A stretch of DNA of 32,502 nt, from the NCBI GenBank assembly GCA_029260635.1, contig JAJDCW010000127.1, positions 1 through 32,502 on the forward strand, written 5' to 3'. Shown piece by piece: positions 30,996 through 32,502 of the stretch. The stretch comes from Phycisphaeraceae bacterium. Lineage in GTDB: Bacteria > Planctomycetota > Phycisphaerae > Phycisphaerales > Phycisphaeraceae. The translations under genes and the position numbers were made by a program. The stretch's first letter is position 1, and every line of letters starts with the position of its first letter. The notes beneath the pieces were generated by a model, which saw only the letters and a list, made by a program, of their open reading frames with translations, was not told the origin of the DNA and did no database searches.

Positions 30996-32502
30996 ATGGA
31001 TATAACTGGGAAGATACAGACCGACGCAGACAGCTTCCGGGCAAGCACCGAGGAGGGCTGGTCGGTACAAAACGCGCAGACGCTTTACGGGCTGGACCGC
31101 TGGGGGCGGGATTACTTTTCTATTAATGACGCCGGCCATCTTTCGGTCCACCCGACGCACGATCCCGGTGTGCAGATCGACCTGAAGGACCTGGTCGAGC
31201 AGCTCAAGCAACGCGACGTGCAGCCGCCGGTCCTGATCCGGTTTACCGATATCCTGCGCCATCGTATTACCGAGATGGCGCAGGTCTTTCAGACCGCCAT
31301 CCGCGAGATGGATTTCAAGGGCGGCTACCGCTGCGTCTACCCGATCAAGGTTAACCAGCAGCGGCACGTCGTCGAGGAGACTCTGGCGTTCGGCAAGGAG
31401 CACGGCTTCGGCCTGGAGGCGGGCAGCAAGCCCGAGCTACTCGCGGTCATGGCGATGGTTGAGGACGAGACCACCCCCATCATCTGTAACGGCTTCAAGG
31501 ACGACCAGTTCATCGAGGCGGTGATTCTGGCAACCAAGCTGGGCAAGAACATCATCCCAGTGGTTGAGAAGTTCAGCGAGTTGAAGCTGATCGTCCATCA
31601 CGCCAAGGAACACGGCGTGCGTCCGCAGATCGGCGTGCGCGTCAAACTCGCCACCAAGGGCTCGGGCCGATGGGAGCAGTCAGGCGGGGTCCACTCCAAG
31701 TTCGGGCTGTTCATCAACGAGGTGCTCGATGCAACCGCGTACCTCAAAGAACACGACATGCTTGACTGCCTGAACCTGCTGCACTTCCATCTGGGCAGTC
31801 AGATCACCACGATCGCGCCGATCAAACGGGCGATCACCGAGATGGTCCGTATCTACTGCGAGCTTCACAAGTCCGGGGCCGGGCTGAAATACATCGACGT
31901 CGGCGGCGGGCTGGGCGTGGACTACGACGGCAGCAAGACCGATGTCAGCTCGAGCATTAACTACTCGCTGCAGGAATACGCCAACGACGTGGTGTATCAC
32001 ATCAAGGAACTCTGCGACGACTCAGACGTGCCGCACCCCACGATCATCAGCGAATCGGGCCGGGCGATGGTCGCGTACCACAGCATGTTGATCTTCAACG
32101 TGCTGGGCTCGTCCGGTTTTGACGGGTTTGAACCGCCGACCGAGATGCCCCGCGACGAAGTCGACGAGCTGCCACACCCGATCCGGTCGCTGTACGACGC
32201 CTACTTCGACCTGGATGAGAAGACTTTTGCGCAGTCGTACCACGACGCTCAGGTTGCGCGTGATGAAGCCATGAACGTGTTCAACCTGGGGTACTGCTCT
32301 CTGGATCTACGGGCGCTTGCCGAACGGCTCTACTACGCGGTCTGCTTCAAGGCGTTGAGTTACATCCGCGAAATACCCGACCCGCCGCAGGATTTTAAGG
32401 ACTTGGAATCCCTGCTCTGCCGGACCTATTTCTGCAACTTTTCAATCTTCCAGTCGATGCCCGACAGCTGGGCGATCGACCAGCTGTTCCCGATCATGCC
32501 GA
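30996..32502 (+). CDS. speA: Biosynthetic arginine decarboxylase SpeA (3' end outside window)
   Basis: Open to the right edge for 502 codons and therefore missing from the ORF track. SpeA decarboxylates arginine to agmatine, the first step of polyamine synthesis. The sequence has the N-terminal SpeA features (WSVQNAQTLYGLDRWGRDYFSIN), the alanine-racemase-fold PLP lysine in VYPIKVNQQ (about Lys118), GLEAGSKPEL, ICNGFKD, LHFHLGSQI, YIDVGGGLGVDYDG and IISESGRAMVAYHS. The full protein is usually about 630-660 residues, so roughly a quarter is missing. The ATG at 30996 has no Shine-Dalgarno but gives the expected N-terminus. It is separated from the PEP-CTERM gene by a terminator and about 150 bases without a recognisable gene. 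Confidence 0.93.
   Translation, partial: MDITGKIQTDADSFRASTEEGWSVQNAQTLYGLDRWGRDYFSINDAGHLSVHPTHDPGVQIDLKDLVEQLKQRDVQPPVLIRFTDILRHRITEMAQVFQTAIREMDFKGGYRCVYPIKVNQQRHVVEETLAFGKEHGFGLEAGSKPELLAVMAMVEDETTPIICNGFKDDQFIEAVILATKLGKNIIPVVEKFSELKLIVHHAKEHGVRPQIGVRVKLATKGSGRWEQSGGVHSKFGLFINEVLDATAYLKEHDMLDCLNLLHFHLGSQITTIAPIKRAITEMVRIYCELHKSGAGLKYIDVGGGLGVDYDGSKTDVSSSINYSLQEYANDVVYHIKELCDDSDVPHPTIISESGRAMVAYHSMLIFNVLGSSGFDGFEPPTEMPRDEVDELPHPIRSLYDAYFDLDEKTFAQSYHDAQVARDEAMNVFNLGYCSLDLRALAERLYYAVCFKALSYIREIPDPPQDFKDLESLLCRTYFCNFSIFQSMPDSWAIDQLFPIMP

Noticed and set aside
1-32502. CRISPR arrays, prophage or insertion sequences
   Set aside because: No direct-repeat/spacer array, transposase, integrase or phage structural gene was seen in any frame.

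Overview
The window looks like a chromosomal segment of a planctomycete, most likely the Phycisphaerae lineage. The grounds are high-GC coding DNA, frequent absence of Shine-Dalgarno sequences, a membrane protein ending in the CPxCxYDxRG...CPECG zinc ribbon that is common in that group, and a secreted protein with a PEP-CTERM tail. The lineage is an inference from style. No rRNA or other taxonomic marker is present.

Layout. (1) 1-5.6 kb, ordinary chromosomal genes: the 5' part of a ThuA-like gene (minus), a long G-rich intergenic region, pabB, two membrane proteins, a CPXCG zinc-ribbon protein, a secreted DUF4434-like protein and tRNA-Arg(TCG). (2) 5.6-7.6 kb: transketolase. (3) 8.0-14.3 kb: a minus-strand operon encoding an RpiR-type regulator, a PcaI/PcaJ-type CoA-transferase, a PcaF-type thiolase and a class III aminotransferase of the beta-amino-acid type. 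It is divergent from a KamA-family radical-SAM aminomutase, and the shared intergenic region carries two near-identical operator-like sites over the operon promoter. A GH20-type glycosidase follows the aminomutase. (4) 16.1-29.6 kb: a relative of the Escherichia coli yge-ygf (anaerobic purine/urate catabolism) cluster, with mocA-like, xdhD-like, ygeY, ygeW, carbamate kinase, ssnA, two tandem fold-type II PLP enzymes in place of ygeX, and a short ygfK. (5) 29.6-32.5 kb: a structured, terminator-bearing intergenic RNA candidate, a PEP-CTERM protein and the 5' part of speA (biosynthetic arginine decarboxylase).

How the genes work together. The strongest candidate for an undescribed system is region 3. 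Read as chemistry, the enzymes form a line: alpha-amino acid to beta-amino acid (aminomutase), to 3-oxo acid (beta-aminotransferase), to 3-oxoacyl-CoA (CoA-transferase), to acetyl-CoA plus a shortened acyl-CoA (thiolase). The last three proteins resemble the 3-oxoadipate enzymes PcaI, PcaJ and PcaF closely, and the aminomutase seems to lack the lysine-recognition loop. A specific testable proposal is therefore 2-aminoadipate to 3-aminoadipate to 3-oxoadipate to succinyl-CoA plus acetyl-CoA. Region 4 is a recognisable pathway with unusual changes: YgfK has lost its flavin/pyridine-nucleotide module, YgeX is replaced by two different PLP enzymes, and no hydantoinase, transporter or FAD subunit lies in the window.

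All protein assignments come from reading the translations and remembered family motifs. No database search was run.
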